Shown here: piece after piece, positions 18,186 through 27,341 of the stretch | Layout of the letters: every line of letters starts with the position of its first letter | How positions within the stretch are numbered: the first letter of the stretch is position 1 | Source of the DNA: Candidatus Nitrosocosmicus sp. | Lineage (GTDB): Archaea; Thermoproteota; Nitrososphaeria; Nitrososphaerales; Nitrososphaeraceae | Length of the DNA stretch: 41,349 nt | Direction of reading: 5' to 3' | Assembly (NCBI GenBank): GCA_029194465.1 | Contig: JARFXS010000017.1 | Coordinates: forward strand, 1 to 41,349 | Notes under the pieces: generated by a model | Told to the model about the DNA's origin: nothing | Databases searched by the model: none | What the model saw: only the letters and a program-made list of their open reading frames with translations | Position numbers and translations under genes: made by a program

Positions 18186-20208
18186 CTCTCAATACCACTC
18201 TCCGATCTGATTGGTTATTTATTATGTTTATTAAAGAATTGTATATTTCGGTATGAGACATTGGCCTACCATTATATTTTAGTATGTTGTGATCTGATTG
18301 CAAGGTTGTATTTTGTTTTATTAGGACGTCCAATTGCGACAAATAGTTCATCTCAATAATTGTTATGATCGTTTCAATTTTTGAGATCTTATTATCACCA
18401 GTATTCAATTTTTTCATTTTATTATTTACGATGTCTTCCAAAAGCTTTCCTGGAAAAGGATTTAATAATTTGATCTGAAGATACAAGAATTGAGTTTTAT
18501 CATCTAAGTCAGTTATTTTTTCTAATGAATCTAGAATTGCCCCCTTCGTGGACCCCCAACTAACTATTACAATTAATTTTTTCACATTCCTGCTTATGTT
18601 ATTTTCAAATTCGATCGCAATTTGTTCTTCTTTAGGGATTCTATTTTGTATTAATTCTAATTTGGATGATCTCTTTTCCATCATGCTGATCCGAGTCTCC
18701 GGGTCTTCGGTTATATGGCCCATTTCATCATGTTCATCGCCTGTATTCCAAAATATACCATTTTCCGTGCCTAACGGTACGCGCATTGTAATCGGATCAT
18801 CGTTCAATTCAAACCTTCTAAAATGATCTGGGAAGCCTTGTTGCTTAGTCTCTATCGAATTACCCTCTAATAATTTCCCCCTTTCTATTTTCAGATTTTT
18901 GTATTCAAATGGACTGCATGTAATGATGCTATTGGAAAGATACTTGTCTAACATGTGAATAACTGGTGTCTGGAAAATATCTGCATAATTGAATACTCTA
19001 ATTGTGTCGTAAAAGCTTTCTTCGATGTCTCCAGAGGAATAGACTATCCTTGGAAATTCACCATGTCCTGCATTAATTGCAAATAATAGATCTCCTTGCT
19101 CTTGTCTTGTGGGTAGCCCAGTTGATGGTCCTGCTCGTTGATACAGACTAACTAACAAAGGAACTTCATTTATTCCTGCCCATCCTAATGCTTCTGCCAT
19201 CAAAGAAAATCCTGGGCCGGAAGTAGTAGTACAGGCTCGTACTCCGGTTAAAGCTGCTCCAATAGCCATCGTTATAGCGGCTATCTCATCTTCCGTTTGA
19301 ACTACTGCCACTGATCCAATATCATTATCGTTTTGATCTAGAATCTGGTTTGATTCTAGATATTCACTGTCATCGGTAGCAGGTGTTATGGGGTAGTATG
19401 TTTGAAATCTACAACCGGCCACCATCTTTCCTAGAGGTGAAGTTTGATTCCCTTGCGCAATAATGGAATTGCTATTAGCTTCATTCTGTATTTTTGATAC
19501 AAATGAAAATTTTTCTGGGATCGCACCAAAGTTCTCCTTAACATACGAATAAGTGAAATTTGCCGCTTTCACGTTGAGTTCTGCTATCTTTGGTTTGTTA
19601 GCAAATGTATCTAGTATCCCTCGTTCCATAAGGGGAATATCAAAATCCAAAACAGCTAATGAAGCTGCGAGTGACATTACGTTGGTAATCCTTGCTAATT
19701 TACTTAAGGAGTGATCTTGAATCGCCTCAGAAAACTTGTTTATTAATTTAGTATATGGTAATTTTACCAGTATGACTTTTCTCTCTTTGAGCTCCTCAAT
19801 TATTCCCGCAAGACTGAATTCTTTGCTATTGTTCTTTAAAATATGTGATATTCTCCGTTCGGATGATTTGTCCAAAGTGTGTATATCTTCAATTTTCTTT
19901 CCTAAAACATCTGGATCATAAATTAATATTCCACCTTTCATTAAGAATGGGGAATGTCTTACTATAGTTTCAGCATCAAATGTTACAAGAATATCGATAT
20001 CATCAACTGGAGACCTTACGATCTGATTTGAAAATCTGACAGAAAAGTAGCTATGTTCTCCTTTTATGTTCGAGTGATATTCTCTCTTCCCGAATACATT
20101 TAATCCTGACATCGCTATAGATTTTAGAAATATGTGGGACGCTGAATCTACTCCGCTACCTTGAGGCCCACCAATAACCCAAGAAATGGACTCTCTAGAA
20201 ATAACCAT
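18175..20208 (-). CDS. korA: 2-oxoacid:ferredoxin oxidoreductase, fused gamma-alpha subunit
   Basis: 677 residues, the length of fused gamma-alpha subunits. The gamma part (residues 1 to about 200) begins with the [15 protein letters not shown] motif; the alpha part (from about 240) carries the [19 protein letters not shown] signature, then [42 protein letters not shown], which is highly characteristic. Works with KorB in reversible oxidative decarboxylation of 2-oxoacids. The ATG at 20208 is preceded at 65 bases by a Cys-rich mini-gene on the same strand. No frameshift over 2 kb. Confidence 0.92.
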   Translation of the reverse strand: MVISRESISWVIGGPQGSGVDSASHIFLKSIAMSGLNVFGKREYHSNIKGEHSYFSVRFSNQIVRSPVDDIDILVTFDAETIVRHSPFLMKGGILIYDPDVLGKKIEDIHTLDKSSERRISHILKNNSKEFSLAGIIEELKERKVILVKLPYTKLINKFSEAIQDHSLSKLARITNVMSLAASLAVLDFDIPLMERGILDTFANKPKIAELNVKAANFTYSYVKENFGAIPEKFSFVSKIQNEANSNSIIAQGNQTSPLGKMVAGCRFQTYYPITPATDDSEYLESNQILDQNDNDIGSVAVVQTEDEIAAITMAIGAALTGVRACTTTSGPGFSLMAEALGWAGINEVPLLVSLYQRAGPSTGLPTRQEQGDLLFAINAGHGEFPRIVYSSGDIEESFYDTIRVFNYADIFQTPVIHMLDKYLSNSIITCSPFEYKNLKIERGKLLEGNSIETKQQGFPDHFRRFELNDDPITMRVPLGTENGIFWNTGDEHDEMGHITEDPETRISMMEKRSSKLELIQNRIPKEEQIAIEFENNISRNVKKLIVIVSWGSTKGAILDSLEKITDLDDKTQFLYLQIKLLNPFPGKLLEDIVNNKMKKLNTGDNKISKIETIITIIEMNYLSQLDVLIKQNTTLQSDHNILKYNGRPMSHTEIYNSLINIINNQSDRRVVLRDGV

Positions 20209-20273
20209 AAATTATATTAATATCCGCGCTTGTTCTTATTATAGTTTCAACCCATTTAAATTCAGAAGATTGC

Positions 20274-20432
20274 TCAACCGCCAGTCATCGAATCATGAAG
20301 ACAACATTCGCATTTATCTCCTCTTCCACAGTAAGGGCATACGCACATGCAAGCTTCAAGAACATTTCCACAAAGATCACACAAAACTGTTTCTTCGCTT
20401 TCATCTAATTGGAAATCAGTTCCTTGATTCAA
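20274..20432 (-). CDS. Cys-rich mini-protein upstream of korA, 52 residues
   Basis: Short ORF with TTG start at 20432 and TGA at 20274. It reads MNQGTDFQLDESEETVLCDL, then CGNVLEACMC, VCPYCGRGDK and CECCLHDSMTGG. Nine Cys (residues 18, 21, 28, 30, 32, 35, 41, 43, 44) and one His in 52 residues strongly suggest two zinc sites or an iron-sulfur cluster. It has the same orientation as korAB and ends 65 bases before korA, so it may be in the same transcript. I do not know its function; redox or metal-binding support for the oxidoreductase is speculation. The high Cys density makes a chance ORF improbable. Confidence 0.6.
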   Translation of the reverse strand: MNQGTDFQLDESEETVLCDLCGNVLEACMCVCPYCGRGDKCECCLHDSMTGG

Positions 20433-21123
20433 TAACTTATTTTAATCAGATCATCGTATTAATACTTATACCTTAGTTCGAACAGAATTTGTTCAAGAGC
20501 TTTTGTTATGTTTACCAGGAGAGTATGATTATGTTGGATTCTTTACACTATAAGGTTCGAGTGAAAACGTCGATGTCTAGAACAAAGAAATTGTTGCTTT
20601 GTTATAACAATGAATCTTTAATGACTAATCGACTCAACTAATAGGTCACAAAACTATATGCCTTATATCTATTATGATAATTCAAACAAGAATTTTGCAA
20701 GGGCTCAGCAAATTAACTGTTTCACTTTACCTCAGATGATCCTAAGTAAAGGTTGACTGTATCAATAATAAAGCTAAAAATTTCAAAAAGAAATAAACAA
20801 GTTAAGCCCAAATCGCAATCATCTATTGCCACTAAATCCAGTCCTGAAAACCATAGAGAAGGTTCATTCTACGATTCGTAACCCTGAATTCATGATTTTC
20901 GATATATGTATTAGAAATCAATTTTTTCATTATTTTATTAATTTCTATTAATAGGGTGTAACTTTCATTCTATATGATTTTTCATCTTCTAATACTAATT
21001 GGGTGATATGCCTGTGATTGTTATAGAATTTCGACTATGTTTGATTATTGTTATAAAAAATTGATGTTTAACGATTAGAGGATACAGCAAACTTTTTATC
21101 TATGTAAGAAGTTGAATCCCTAG
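20433..21123. other. Intergenic upstream of amoB
   Basis: About 690 bases between divergent genes, very AT-rich near amoB. A TATA-like stretch (TTTTTATC, about 21092-21099) lies some 25-32 bases before the amoB ATG. No further gene was recognised. Confidence 0.45.
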
Positions 21124-21702
21124 ATGAATAAGAAGAGCGGCAACAAACCCGCTATGGTGTTTCTAATTGTAACCTTTATCGCAGGAGCATCCATATTAGC
21201 TAGTATTATTGCACTACTTCCAATGGCTGATGGTCACGGAGTTCAAGCTCAGCTTCAAAGTAGATTCGTTAGAATCAACGATGAGGCTTTTTCAGCTCAA
21301 TCCCTCAACACTGGTGACACATTGGTAGTTACAGGCGAACTTCAAAGTTTGGTAAATAGACCAATGAGAGGTTGGATATCACTTTTCAGTGAATCTACTA
21401 ATGCTGGAAACAGATGGGAATTCGTTAGTCGGGACCCACCAGGAAACATCCTTGAAATTCAGCCACAAGAAACCGTTCCATACCAAATTGAAGCAAAGGC
21501 ATTAGAACCTGGGATTTATCACGTTCACACTCAACTCAATCTTGCAAACGTAGGTCCAGGTTTGGGTCCAGGTCAAACTATTCAGGTAGTTGGTGAACCA
21601 ATACTTAAACCAATTCCGTGGAACAACATAATATATCAGAGCATAATTATTGCTGCTGGGCTTGGAGTAACATTTGCTACAAGACCGTGGCAAGTAATTT
21701 AA
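21124..21702 (+). CDS. amoB: Ammonia monooxygenase subunit B
   Basis: 192 residues, the short archaeal form that lacks the second cupredoxin domain of bacterial AmoB. An N-terminal membrane segment (residues about 11-33) leads to the exported copper domain, and a C-terminal helix (about 168-185) re-enters the membrane. Putative copper ligands are His38 (in MADGHGVQ) and His133/His135 (in GIYHVHTQLN), matching the known dicopper-site histidines of particulate methane/ammonia monooxygenase subunit B. Intact frame. It is transcribed alone, with its own TATA-like box and terminator, away from amoA and amoX. Confidence 0.96.
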   Translation: MNKKSGNKPAMVFLIVTFIAGASILASIIALLPMADGHGVQAQLQSRFVRINDEAFSAQSLNTGDTLVVTGELQSLVNRPMRGWISLFSESTNAGNRWEFVSRDPPGNILEIQPQETVPYQIEAKALEPGIYHVHTQLNLANVGPGLGPGQTIQVVGEPILKPIPWNNIIYQSIIIAAGLGVTFATRPWQVI

Positions 21703-21706
21703 TCTA

Positions 21707-21720
21707 TTTTTTTTCTTTCA
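21707..21720 (+). terminator. Poly-T terminator after amoB
   Basis: T-run (eight T, then CTTTC) beginning five bases after the amoB stop, in the same position as at amoA. Confidence 0.5.
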
Positions 21721-22110
21721 TAATCCTATCAAAAATTGTAATTTTATAGTAATAATCTTTTGAAAACTACAATTTAGTATTCGGACCTTTGTAACCTTTT
21801 TTGAACAATATTCTAATTATAGGAAAGAATTAAAAAATACTATTTAGTCAAAATATTAAGTCTTGCATAAGCTATGCTGTTACCTTATGCTTTCTTGATG
21901 CTCTTATGAGACGGATTTTATTCAAAATTGTAGTAAAAAAGTTCTTGCTTTCCATTTCTATGTATTTATTTTAACACAATTATTTTTAAATCTTTTGTGG
22001 TAGATATATAGTCATCCATCAGCTATACATATGCTCAAAAATTAATAGCAATGGTATGAATTATCATGACCAAGGGAAATCTTTTTTTATTTAATGGTTA
22101 AGAAACTGTT
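21721..22110. other. Intergenic, no gene seen
   Basis: About 390 AT-rich bases between amoB and the CBS gene, presumably holding the promoter of the latter. No ORF or RNA recognised. Confidence 0.35.
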
Positions 22111-22524
22111 ATGCAAGAAGTGGTAAGTGAGATCATGTCTAGTCATGTTGTTACAATTAATTCTAATAAATCTGCATTAGATGCCGCTTTGCTTATGAAA
22201 GAGAAAAGGATAAGCTCTCTGATAGTTCAGGATAATGATGAAGTGCTCGGAATCATTACGGAGCGAGACTTTGTTAAAAGAGTTTGTGCCAATGATAGAG
22301 TGTCATCTGAAGTGAAGATATCTGAACTAATGTCCAAGATTCAGACCTTTGCAGCACCAGATACTCCTGTGGATGTTGCGGTTCAACGAATGATTAATAA
22401 TCGAATAAGACGATTGCCTGTTATATCAAATGGGAAGGTGATAGGGATTATCACTGTCACAGATTTAGCTAAAGAATTACGAAGGATCATGCTAACTCAA
22501 GGGATAGTCGAACTGATTGATTAG
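22111..22524 (+). CDS. Protein with two CBS domains
   Basis: 137 residues, tandem CBS domains: SEIMSSHVVTI with RISSLIVQDNDEVLGIITERDFVKRVC in the first half, and SELMSKIQTF with RIRRLPVISNGKVIGIITVTD in the second. Predicted to bind adenine nucleotides and act as a regulatory module. It is a paralogue of the protein at 9395-9853 and shares the line IIT-x-x-D-x-VKRVC. ATG start. A small membrane protein follows on the same strand after 83 bases. Confidence 0.85.
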   Translation: MQEVVSEIMSSHVVTINSNKSALDAALLMKEKRISSLIVQDNDEVLGIITERDFVKRVCANDRVSSEVKISELMSKIQTFAAPDTPVDVAVQRMINNRIRRLPVISNGKVIGIITVTDLAKELRRIMLTQGIVELID

Positions 22525-22607
22525 CTTGTTTGTTTATATTATGTCAAAGCTATTTCCTCTTGTCACCAGTAACCCTTAATTTGTTATTTAACACCTTTGT
22601 ATGCAGT

Positions 22608-22832
22608 ATGATTAATTTTGATAAAAAGGTAGTACTTAAGAAATGGGTACCAATTATTGTGATTATCTTTACGGTGTCCTTAGCACTGGGATTATTATTG
22701 GGGATCTCTGGATCTCAGATTCTCTCAGCTGTTGTTATATCCTTAATTTTGATAACCTCTGCGTTCTTGTTCCAAATGGTGGGTCGAAATCGTTTTGACA
22801 ACCAGAAAGACAAAATGGGATTATCAAAATGA
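22608..22832 (+). CDS. Small membrane protein, 74 residues
   Basis: ATG at 22608 gives MINFDKKVVLKKWVPIIVII and then two hydrophobic helices (about residues 13-33 and 38-57), ending in a basic tail (GRNRFDNQKDKMGLSK). An upstream TTG at 22530 in the same frame would add 26 residues of poor quality. No family recognised. The positive-inside pattern and compact hairpin suggest a real small membrane protein. Confidence 0.55.
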   Translation: MINFDKKVVLKKWVPIIVIIFTVSLALGLLLGISGSQILSAVVISLILITSAFLFQMVGRNRFDNQKDKMGLSK

Positions 22833-22912
22833 TAGTAGGGATTTTTCATATGTGGGCTGACATTCATTTCTCAAAATGTAACCCCAAGGACACCATTTGC
22901 TAAATAATTGAA

Positions 22913-23962
22913 ATGCTCATTATCCTCGTAATGTCTAATATTCTGATAATTCTCATTTCTTTGGCCTTTATTTCAGAATTTGATGAAGCATTTTCCATAA
23001 ATGAAACTTCGAATTTGAAGATATTGCAGAACTATGCATTATCCAAAATAAATAGCGATCGATTGAATGTAGGACTCAACACTTTATCTCTAAGCGACAA
23101 TAAGGCTGCTCAATATTATTCAGCTGAATTACTACAATCAGAGATCTTATCCCATTGGAGCAAGAATGGTTTGAAACCCTACATGTTGTATTCTTTACAT
23201 AATGGTACGGGTTACGTACAGCAAAACATTGGTCAAATTAGTTATATCAATAATGATGATGTCATGAAAGGAATGACATCTCATTCTTTTTGTACCAGTG
23301 ATTCAAGATTATACTGTGAACCACTAGATCCCTTTGATGCAATTGATAAACTAGAAGATTCTATGATGTTCAATGATTTTTTGTGCTGTCACAATGGCCA
23401 TAAAAACAATATTTTGGACAAACTTCATACAAATGTAAGTATCGGGATAGCCTTCAATGAATATCATTTTGTTCTCGTTCAGAATTTTGAAAACAATTAT
23501 CTTAGATATAATCTCTCAAATGAAAACGATGAGTATTTATTGGAAGCAAAAATGCTGGATCCAAAAAAAAATCTACAAATAAGTCACATTTCATTCTATG
23601 TTGACAATTTACCTAATCAGAGGGAGTACGAGGAGAACAAGAATAAATTAAACTATAGCATGGGTGATCTGGGACTAATCGTAAGTAAACCATTAGAGTT
23701 TTATGAACGATATGTTCAACCTGAATCTTATCGTATAATTGAGGCAGAAAATTGGGATATTCATGATGACGGCATAAATATCTCATTTAAATTTCCTGAC
23801 GATTTGGATTTAAATGACAAAATAATTACCATGGTATTGTACGCCCATAATAAGACTCTGAACCCTTCAAATCTTTACACTGATGAAGGAACTTATCAAA
23901 GGGAAATAGTACCCCTAACTTCATACGTCATCCACAACAAAGATGTCCCGCGGTTTGACTAG
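22913..23962 (+). CDS. CAP-domain (SCP-like) exported protein
   Basis: 349 residues. The N-terminus (MLIILVMSNILIILISLAFI) is a signal peptide or anchor. Residues about 33-180 resemble a CAP/SCP domain: ALSKINSDRLNVGLNTLSLSDNKAAQYYSAELL, then LSHWSKNGLKPYMLYSLHNGTGYVQQNIGQ and a later SIGIAFNEYHFVLVQNFE. The second half (about 185-349) is beta-rich with no family I recognise. CAP proteins act outside the cell with varied roles (adhesion, lipid or peptidase-related), so no exact activity is assigned. Intact frame. Confidence 0.7.
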   Translation: MLIILVMSNILIILISLAFISEFDEAFSINETSNLKILQNYALSKINSDRLNVGLNTLSLSDNKAAQYYSAELLQSEILSHWSKNGLKPYMLYSLHNGTGYVQQNIGQISYINNDDVMKGMTSHSFCTSDSRLYCEPLDPFDAIDKLEDSMMFNDFLCCHNGHKNNILDKLHTNVSIGIAFNEYHFVLVQNFENNYLRYNLSNENDEYLLEAKMLDPKKNLQISHISFYVDNLPNQREYEENKNKLNYSMGDLGLIVSKPLEFYERYVQPESYRIIEAENWDIHDDGINISFKFPDDLDLNDKIITMVLYAHNKTLNPSNLYTDEGTYQREIVPLTSYVIHNKDVPRFD

Positions 23963-24538
23963 GTGTGATTTTCTGGCTGGATTTGCGATTTTTTTTTTCA
24001 AGTTTCTTTATTTTATTTCTGATTTAGATAGGCTCAAAGGTTTTATCCAAATACCATTATGTCCACGTAAGTTATTTGGAATCCAATCTCAAAAAAATAA
24101 AAAAAGCGGTTGACAGAGGCAAATCATGACTACAAAAAAAAACTATCGTCTTCCAAGAATTGTATTTTTGTTTTACATCTGATGACGACACTCCATAGTT
24201 ACCTTGTCCTAAATATTTATTGATTTAGTTAAGATGCTTTCACTCTATTACAGGATAAAGTTACTCTATCTAGAATTGAGGATTTATGCTATTTGTGATA
24301 AATCAAAGTAATTATTGGTGATTATTAGGATCAAATCATCTCCAGTTATTATTGCACAATGTCTCTTAAATGAGAAATATTTGCAATGACAACACGAATA
24401 ATCCTTTATTTTAAACTCTTGCAATTGATCCGAGAGGTTATGGGTTTACCAGCTACGATTAACTAAAAAATTGATCGTATTTGTATAATTAGCTAAATAC
24501 ACTATCGGATCAGATAAAATAAAGGATGAACCAAGATG
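23963..24538. other. Intergenic, no gene seen
   Basis: About 575 bases between convergent genes. A T10 run at about 23989-23998 may end the CAP-gene transcript. Nothing else recognised. Confidence 0.4.
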
Positions 24539-26341
24539 TCATTTAATTTTGTTCAGCTCACTTATTTTATCATTGACGAGATCAAACCCTTTTTGCCAGA
24601 ATTCTTCTTTAGAGATGTCAATGCCCTCATTCAATAGTAAATCTTCAGGTTTTTTCGAGCCTCCAGATGACAGGATCCTAATGTATTTGGGTATGAATCC
24701 TCTGCCCTCATTCTTGAATTGTTGATATAAAGACATTACTAGTAAATTTCCAAATGAATATGCATAGCAATAGAAAGGTGAATGATAAAAATGAGGAATG
24801 TATAACCATTCGTATTTAAAGTCATCGGATAACTTTAATGAATTTCCAAATTGTTCCCTTAAATTATCCAAATAAATATCTGACAATTCGTCTATGTTTG
24901 TAGCACTATTTTTTCCGATCATTTCATGCGCTGAAATCTCAAAAATTGTAAAATAGGCTTGTCTCATAATCGTTGCGTAAAAGTCATCTATTTGTTCTGC
25001 TAGCATGATTTTTTTATCTTTTTTCTTGACCTGATCTAAAAGCCGATCGTTAAGTATCATCTCTCCAAATACCGAAGCAGTTTCTGCCAATGGTAATGAA
25101 GGATGTTGCACGCTGATCGGTTTATCCGCTGCAAGAACACTATGAATTGCATGCCCAAATTCATGCGCCATGGTGGAAATGTCCCTTAAAGTACCGTCAA
25201 AATTCAAGAGAACGAACGGGTCGACTTTGGGACTTATTGTTGAACAAAAAGCTCCACCTTGTTTATTGTCTTGAAGCTTTGAATGGATATGTTTTTTAGT
25301 AACCAAACCTTGGACTATATTTTTAAACTCTGGATGAAAATCATCAAAACCCTCCAAAACCATTTTAAGAGCCTCTCCAAAAGTAACTTTCTTCTGATTC
25401 TGTGTTTTGAGTGGCGCATAAAGGTGATATCTCTCTAGTTTCTTGACCTTCAATATCTTTGCCTTTTCCCTGAAATACTGATGAAAGACTTTAGAATTAG
25501 ATCTGCATACACTAAGAAGCGCCCTGATTGTCTCATCGCTAATATTGTTTGATAGGTTCCTTACAGAAATTGGTGTTGGAAAGCCTCGAAGTAAGATATA
25601 TTCATTATTCCAGTTTAAAATTCGGTTGATGTAAATCTCACCCAAGATTCCGCTATTTTTTTTGTACGTTGACAACAAAGATTTATAGGCAGCAACTCTT
25701 TCCGAAGATCTAGAACTTCTCACCAAAGAAACCAGCTTTTCCTTATTGGTAATAGTTTTTCTTATCTTTCTAGTTCCTCTTTCTTCTATATACTCAAACT
25801 CAAAGCCATTTGTCATCCTATCATAAATCTTGATTAACGCACTTATCCCCGTAACATCTAGTATGTTTATTATCTTCTCTTCTGATTCATTCAGAGTATA
25901 TTTGGACATGGAACGTTCATGAAGTAAATAATCTTTGTAAACATCTGGAACTCCATTTATTATACGATCAGCATTTTCCTCATCTAAGACTTTCTTGAAC
26001 CATAAATCAAAGAACAATAGTTTGTTTGATATTTCTGAAGAAAAAATATTTAGCTTTGTGACTAATGCACCAATATCATTCGAAGAGGTATCTTCTGCAT
26101 ACTTCAAATGAACGTACCCAGCAACATAACTTAGAGATTCTGCAATATCTTCAGAATCTTTAATTAATTTCATAAAATCAGTTGTAGAAATGTTTTGTCC
26201 TAGAGATGACTTTTTCTCCTCAAAATTTGCTACTTTAGTATTGATATCGCCAAGTGATTTGTTGAATTCATTTTTGATAGGATCCTTCAAGAGTTCTGAC
26301 AAATCCCATGATCCAGTTTTCATTTTTAAAGTCTTTAACAT
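24539..26341 (-). CDS. pepF: Oligoendopeptidase F family metallopeptidase (M3)
   Basis: 600 residues, typical for PepF, a cytoplasmic zinc peptidase that cleaves short peptides. The zinc motif HEFGH lies at residues 393-397, and the third ligand is likely Glu420 in LPLAETASVFGE. An N-terminal helical domain (LSYVAGYVHLKYAEDTSSNDIG) and the C-terminal FYHSPFYCYAYSFGNLLVMSLY stretch are also characteristic. ATG at 26341 gives MLKTLKMKTGSWDLSELL, where W-D-L-S is the normal family start, so the first six residues may be extra. Frame intact over 1.8 kb. Confidence 0.92.
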   Translation of the reverse strand: MLKTLKMKTGSWDLSELLKDPIKNEFNKSLGDINTKVANFEEKKSSLGQNISTTDFMKLIKDSEDIAESLSYVAGYVHLKYAEDTSSNDIGALVTKLNIFSSEISNKLLFFDLWFKKVLDEENADRIINGVPDVYKDYLLHERSMSKYTLNESEEKIINILDVTGISALIKIYDRMTNGFEFEYIEERGTRKIRKTITNKEKLVSLVRSSRSSERVAAYKSLLSTYKKNSGILGEIYINRILNWNNEYILLRGFPTPISVRNLSNNISDETIRALLSVCRSNSKVFHQYFREKAKILKVKKLERYHLYAPLKTQNQKKVTFGEALKMVLEGFDDFHPEFKNIVQGLVTKKHIHSKLQDNKQGGAFCSTISPKVDPFVLLNFDGTLRDISTMAHEFGHAIHSVLAADKPISVQHPSLPLAETASVFGEMILNDRLLDQVKKKDKKIMLAEQIDDFYATIMRQAYFTIFEISAHEMIGKNSATNIDELSDIYLDNLREQFGNSLKLSDDFKYEWLYIPHFYHSPFYCYAYSFGNLLVMSLYQQFKNEGRGFIPKYIRILSSGGSKKPEDLLLNEGIDISKEEFWQKGFDLVNDKISELNKIK

Positions 26342-26444
26342 GCCTTTACCTTGTATTCGTCGGCTTTATTTGTCTTTAAGAACACAGATAAGAAATCAGG
26401 ATTATCTAATCAAGTCTGTAATATACATGATATTTATTGACCTT

Positions 26445-27185
26445 CTAGTTTCTAAAAATTTTATTTTGTAGTAATTCATAGGCGCGTATTGCTTGGTCTC
26501 TTTCTAATATCAAAACGATCTCATTACTGCCAAAAAAAACGTTATTTAAAGTAATTTTATAATTGTTCAAAACATCAAATATACTAAATAACAGTTGTCT
26601 TATTCCAACTATATTATCGGAAAATAGAGATATTGTAATTCTTGACAATCCTTCAGTTATCTTACCATTACATTTTTCTGTTATGGATGAAATTATTTTT
26701 CTTGAATTAAACATATCTTCAGTTACTATCCTTATTTTTTCGGTGGTCCGTATCAAATTGTAATCCATCAGGGTTTCTTGCGTAAATTCATCTAGCAAGT
26801 CATATACATTCTTGAACGAATTTTGATTACCCAAGTCAATATCGATTATGCTTCCAGTCAGTTTCATCCTTGCGTCTTGAGGAGATATAGGTGATTTGCT
26901 CTCATTAGATTCATTTCCAACTACATAGTTTCCATTAGATTCCTCCTCTAGCTTTTGGTTTTCTAAATTTATTGATTTATTTATTAGATCTGCGAATCTT
27001 TTAATAGCCACTACAATTGTGCCAATGTTAACTCTTGTTCCAGTAACTGCTTCTACGTCGGGTTGTATCTTGTTGGCTATTGCAGTGTAATTAGCAATTC
27101 CGGATTTTACTGCTTTTAGGTATAAATCATTTGACAAGATAATCTCTTTTACAGCCCGTGGGACCGAGATGTCTCGGACGTACAT
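26445..27185 (-). CDS. Regulator-like protein with C-terminal ACT-like domains
   Basis: From the ATG at 27185 the protein has 246 residues, beginning MYVRDISVPRAVKEIILSND; the frame runs upstream to 27308, but the extra part is not protein-like. Residues about 1-70 look like a winged-helix region (AVKSGIANYTAIANKIQPDV, VNIGTIVVAIKRFAD). Residues about 100-246 contain two alternating beta-alpha units resembling ACT domains (EKIRIVTEDMFNSRKIISSI; GLSRITISLFSDNIVGIRQLL; IVLILERDQAIRAYELL). Such proteins are widespread in Thaumarchaeota. DNA binding and ligand sensing are inferred from fold hints only. Confidence 0.6.
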   Translation of the reverse strand: MYVRDISVPRAVKEIILSNDLYLKAVKSGIANYTAIANKIQPDVEAVTGTRVNIGTIVVAIKRFADLINKSINLENQKLEEESNGNYVVGNESNESKSPISPQDARMKLTGSIIDIDLGNQNSFKNVYDLLDEFTQETLMDYNLIRTTEKIRIVTEDMFNSRKIISSITEKCNGKITEGLSRITISLFSDNIVGIRQLLFSIFDVLNNYKITLNNVFFGSNEIVLILERDQAIRAYELLQNKIFRN

Positions 27186-27341
27186 TATATGTAATAAATG
27201 GTTCTCGAATAAAATAAACTTTACTAAATATTCAAATAATTTATATAATGTACAAATCATTTCAAGATGTAATGGGTTTGTAATGTGGTTGTTTTGATTA
27301 TATATCATGTTGAAAATTCTGTCTTACTATGTACGAGGTAA

